Assembly (NCBI GenBank): GCA_031178645.1
Contig: JAPSIP010000063.1
Coordinates: 1-8,444 of the forward strand
DNA length: 8,444 bases
Source of the DNA: Paracoccus sp. (in: a-proteobacteria)
GTDB lineage: Bacteria; Pseudomonadota; Alphaproteobacteria; Rhodobacterales; Rhodobacteraceae
Direction of reading: 5' to 3'
Shown here piece by piece: positions 7,201 through 8,444 of the stretch. Position 1 is the first letter of the stretch; each line of letters opens with the position of its first letter. Under the pieces are notes generated by a model. The model was given only the letters and a program-made list of their open reading frames with translations, searched no databases and had not been told where the DNA came from. A program made the position numbers and the translations under genes.

Positions 7201-7418
7201 TGCGCGCGCTTGGCGCGGTGCTGGGCGTCGAGACCCTCAGCCTCGGCCCCGAAGGGGTGGCGCTGTGCTTCCGCGACGGGGTGGACATGGAAGACCGCGC
7301 CCCCCTGGCCCTGGACCTGGAAGGCGTCGCGGTCAAAGACGGCCGCCTGACGCTGCACCACCCCGGCCCCGAGGACCGCCTGGACGTCGCAAGCGACCTG
7401 CTGGAACGGATGACGTGA
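4239..7418 (+). CDS. mfd: Transcription-repair coupling factor (Mfd) family ATP-dependent translocase, short form
   Basis: A 1059-residue cytoplasmic protein of the Mfd family, which pushes stalled RNA polymerase off DNA lesions and recruits UvrA. Residues 1-200 are the UvrB-like module, with PPWDCLPFD, IRGGTVEIF (146-154) and FDPVTQRS (177-184). The RNA-polymerase interaction domain begins near 407 (GDIVVHQDHGLARLEG) and runs through VPTHDAGRIWRY. The helicase core carries Walker A GDVGFGKTE (557-565), Walker B DEEQRFG (658-664), SATPIPRTL (684-692), TGIIESGLD (797-805) and QLRGRVGR (827-834). The TRG/relay region follows with DLDRRGSGDLLGERQAG. The C-terminal D7 domain includes IPADYV (934-939) and ADRFGPLPE (969-977). 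E. coli Mfd has 1148 residues. Here the part before the polymerase-binding domain is about 65 residues shorter and lacks the usual segment with a G-E-LPLF-like motif. By my alignment from memory, two UvrA-contact arginines of E. coli (R165, R181) are kept as R147 and R163, while F185 becomes Ser167. This may be a divergent paralogue rather than the main copy. It follows the regulator gene after 95 bp, without a clear terminator or promoter. Confidence 0.92.
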   Translation: MSDPLPPSVEALTLLRDIGPTDRILHVARDERTAEALAAFLGRALPDRRVLFMPPWDCLPFDSASPTPDAMGRRMAVLHQLQDPQPGDIVVAPLSVLLQRLPPYDALRSLSIGTGDPLDTAALEAFARRAGYTADDRIDEPGEIAIRGGTVEIFAAGNALPCRIELSDGVVTALRCFDPVTQRSTGEVDRLDIVPVTELPPAEDPGERGAEHRLPKAWPGLTTLPDHMGDARIIALPATLALAERRLARLDEARAEAEADGAHPLPVDALYLGASEWVDLAARIQAPDPGDWTAVPAFAAAARPRARLAQYLSSDAVAGRPVVFVAGSESERARITRMVAQAAGDPPARAATWAEALGQDSAVLLADLAEGAVAPDVALVTAQDLLGSRAGSSPRHASLQALPSAGLELGDIVVHQDHGLARLEGLEPLDPDDPGTEAIRLTFARDERLMVPTHDAGRIWRYGSADAGVKLDRLRGTAWPRRRQATAEALDRLADQLVALARERDAAKAPELVPPARDYERFIARFPFQPTPDQAAAVRAVLADMASGRPMDRLVIGDVGFGKTEIALRAAAAAALGGRQVAVCAPTTVLARQHYDTFRRRFAPFGITVGHLSRLVTGKPAAAVRAGLADGSIRIAVGTHALLGKGVTFADLGLLVIDEEQRFGAAQKEKLRDLGQGLHVLSMSATPIPRTLQTALVGLQDLSILHTPPARRRPIRTLLADDGDATLRQALLREHRRGGQSFVVVPRVEDIAPVAERLERLLPGLRLRVAHGSLSAREIDEVMVGFAGGDGDVLLATGIIESGLDVARANSMVILRPALFGLAQLHQLRGRVGRGPVQAYCHLLTAEGEDLSEDAEKRLGTLQAMDRLGAGMAISAADLDRRGSGDLLGERQAGHVQRVGLGLYQQMLAQALRRAKGQAEVPPPPQVPGEPGHIPADYVPEPENRLDLYHRIARASDAAEVARLADEIADRFGPLPEPTVTLLRAAGLRALGAVLGVETLSLGPEGVALCFRDGVDMEDRAPLALDLEGVAVKDGRLTLHHPGPEDRLDVASDLLERMT

Positions 7419-7871
7419 TGCGCGAGGCGCATATCGACCAGCAACAACGGGCAGGAAAAAGGGGCAGCAGCAGTTCTGACAAGATCATGCCTGCGGCGCC
7501 GATCTCCAGGGCTCTTTGGAAATTGGTTCAGCATGACATCGGTCATGTCCATGCCCCTTGAATTTGCTGTGCGTCATTCTTGGGTTCTACGTCCGTCGGC
7601 ACAACATCGCGGACCTTCCGGATGATGAGGCGCGTATCTTGTTCCTCTAGCGCAGGATGGCCGCCGATCTTTCTACCCGACACCTCCCTCGCCCCATTTC
7701 CCCAGTCGAATGGAGCGAAGTTGCAGAAGGGAGTCCTGGCGAGGAAAGGCCAATGAGCCGGTTGGATTTCGTTCAGGCAAGATGGTGGTGGATCCGTGGT
7801 GACGCAAATGGATCGTCATTCTGCACCATACGGCTTCCAGACTTGCACTCCGCCTGCCGAGGACCTCAAGG
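7419..7871. other. Gene-poor, lower-GC segment between mfd and the IS66 element
   Basis: About 450 bp without a gene I can identify. A hand count over 7561-7860 gives 171 G+C of 300 (57%), well below the neighbouring gene. It holds a 6-bp perfect inverted repeat (7532-7547), a minus-strand frame open for about 90 codons (7543-7815) and a plus-strand open frame of 72 codons (7657-7875). None has a ribosome site at a sensible distance or a protein motif I recognise. It reads like acquired DNA or decayed gene remnants beside an insertion sequence. Confidence 0.5.
7532..7547. repeat. Short perfect inverted repeat
   Basis: CATGAC-ATCG-GTCATG, two 6-bp arms around 4 bases. No T run follows on either side, so it is not an intrinsic terminator. 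It might be a regulator binding site or a chance palindrome; no neighbouring gene lets me decide. Confidence 0.35.
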
Positions 7872-7875
7872 GTAA
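7657..7875 (+). pseudogene. Possible short open frame truncated by the IS66 terminus (unidentified)
   Basis: A 72-codon frame from ATG at 7657, rich in Trp, Arg and Ser, with no domain I recognise. Its TAA stop at 7873-7875 lies in the first bases of the predicted IS end (GTAA from 7872), so the frame could originally have continued into DNA now displaced by the IS. No Shine-Dalgarno stands at a useful distance, and the composition is not clearly coding. It may equally be a chance frame. Confidence 0.15.
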
Positions 7876-8444
7876 CCGGAGCAGATTCCAGGGCGGTGTG
7901 ACTTTACGCCGATTGTACGCCCACCAGATCGGGCAGCGGAGGGATGCGCTCTCCAGTGCCGCTGAAGCCGAGGCGGTCACCCAGATACGCGAAGAAGGAG
8001 ATGCCGAACTTTCGGCAGGTCTTCATCAACCCGAGCATGACGTCGCGGGCCTGTCGGCCATCGGTGCTCATCGTGCCGCCTGAGATCCGGCGCTTGGTCA
8101 CGCAGGCCCGCAGGTCGTTTTCCGAGGCATTGGTGTGGAGCGGGATCTCGGGTCGCTCCAGCACCTTCAGCAGTTCGCCCTTTCGCCTGTGCAGGCGAGC
8201 GAGCAACTGACCCAACTCTTTGTAGTGTGTGCGTTGCCCGAAGATGTCGTCAAAACGCTCGGTGAGGTCGTGCGCCTCCTTCGCGGACGGCTTTTGCTTC
8301 CAGAGCTTCAGATCGCGGTAAAGAGCCCAGACCTGGTCTCGGACCGTTTCCAGCTTGTGCGTCTGTTCAGGTGTTTTCGGCATCAGCTTTTGCAGCAGCC
8401 GCTCGGCGTGGACCCAGCACAAGGCATGATTGGGGATGCGGAAT
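7872..8444 (-). mobile_element. IS66-family insertion sequence, 3' end (partial, continues beyond right edge)
   Basis: The element is defined by the IS66 transposase fragment and a plausible terminus. IS66-family ends typically begin with GTAA. The sequence from 7872, GTAACCGGAGCAGATTCC, starts that way and lies 32 bp beyond the transposase stop, a usual distance. The family makes 8-bp target duplications; the bases just outside are CCTCAAGG (7864-7871). The other end, needed to confirm the terminal repeat and the duplication, is outside the window, so the exact boundary is a prediction. Confidence 0.7.
7904..8444 (-). CDS. tnpC: IS66-family transposase (TnpC), C-terminal part
   Basis: The last 179 residues of the DDE transposase that moves the IS66 element; full-length TnpC is roughly 500 residues, so the N-terminal zinc-finger region and most of the catalytic core lie beyond the right edge. 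The frame is open to base 8444 and contains no start. Visible family signatures are RIPNHALCWVHAERLL near the edge, LERPEIPLHTNASENDLRA, then KRRISGGTMSTDGRQARD and GLMKTCRKFGISFFAYLGDR, ending with IPPLPDLV before the TAA at 7904-7906. The Glu in SENDLR (codon at 8120-8122) is the likely third catalytic acidic residue. There is no frameshift or stop in the visible part, so the copy may be intact. The accessory genes tnpA and tnpB are expected further right. Confidence 0.93.
   Translation of the reverse strand, partial: FRIPNHALCWVHAERLLQKLMPKTPEQTHKLETVRDQVWALYRDLKLWKQKPSAKEAHDLTERFDDIFGQRTHYKELGQLLARLHRRKGELLKVLERPEIPLHTNASENDLRACVTKRRISGGTMSTDGRQARDVMLGLMKTCRKFGISFFAYLGDRLGFSGTGERIPPLPDLVGVQSA

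Noticed and set aside
5412..7361. A 649-codon open frame on the minus strand inside mfd
   Set aside because: Its frame is complementary to the real Mfd coding frame, is rich in Gln, His, Gly and Arg, and has no recognisable motif; it is a composition shadow.
7418..7561. A 47-codon frame whose ATG overlaps the mfd stop (TGATG), suggesting translational coupling
   Set aside because: There is no good Shine-Dalgarno, the sequence is low in hydrophobic core residues and unrecognised, and it ends in the low-GC segment. The overlap alone is not enough.

Overview
The window looks like chromosomal DNA of a high-GC alphaproteobacterium, most likely of the Rhodobacterales (Paracoccus/Rhodobacter-like). 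This rests on very GC-rich coding sequence (hand-counted lines within the long + strand gene are 68-80% GC), the alphaproteobacterial wording of the helicase motifs, and the type of sugar ABC operon and IS66 element present. The genus is an inference.

Left part (1-2959, minus strand): a carbohydrate ABC importer operon, read right to left. It starts with a periplasmic sugar-binding protein resembling the GtsA/Thermus glucose-mannose binding group. A MalF-type permease and then a MalG-type permease follow; the MalG-type gene runs off the left edge. The ATPase gene is not in the window and would be expected just beyond base 1. A strong hairpin sits between the binding-protein gene and the first permease gene, the usual place for a device that gives more binding protein than permease. 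The two permease genes overlap by 8 bp.

Control region (2960-3120): a compact divergent promoter region between the ABC operon and a LacI-family regulator (3121-4143, plus). It holds two related LacI-type half-palindromes with centres 57 bp apart. One lies where the operon transcript should start. The other overlaps a good -10 box for the regulator gene. Together these suggest a local sugar-responsive repressor that controls both the importer and itself.

Centre to right (4239-7418, plus): one long gene for a transcription-repair coupling factor (Mfd) family translocase. All domains are recognisable, but the protein is about 90 residues shorter than E. coli Mfd, is shortened in the N-terminal UvrB-like half, and differs at one UvrA-contact position. 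It may be a divergent second Mfd paralogue rather than the housekeeping copy.

Right end (7419-8444): composition drops to about 57% GC. There is about 450 bp without a convincing gene, then the 3' end of an IS66-family element whose transposase (minus strand) runs off the right edge. The probable IS terminus starts with GTAA at 7872, and its first bases supply the stop codon of a short open frame coming from the left, so the IS may have landed in something. No CRISPR array, tRNA or rRNA was seen, and I found no clear candidate for an undescribed multi-gene system. The most unusual items are the short Mfd, the operator pair and the foreign-looking segment next to the IS.
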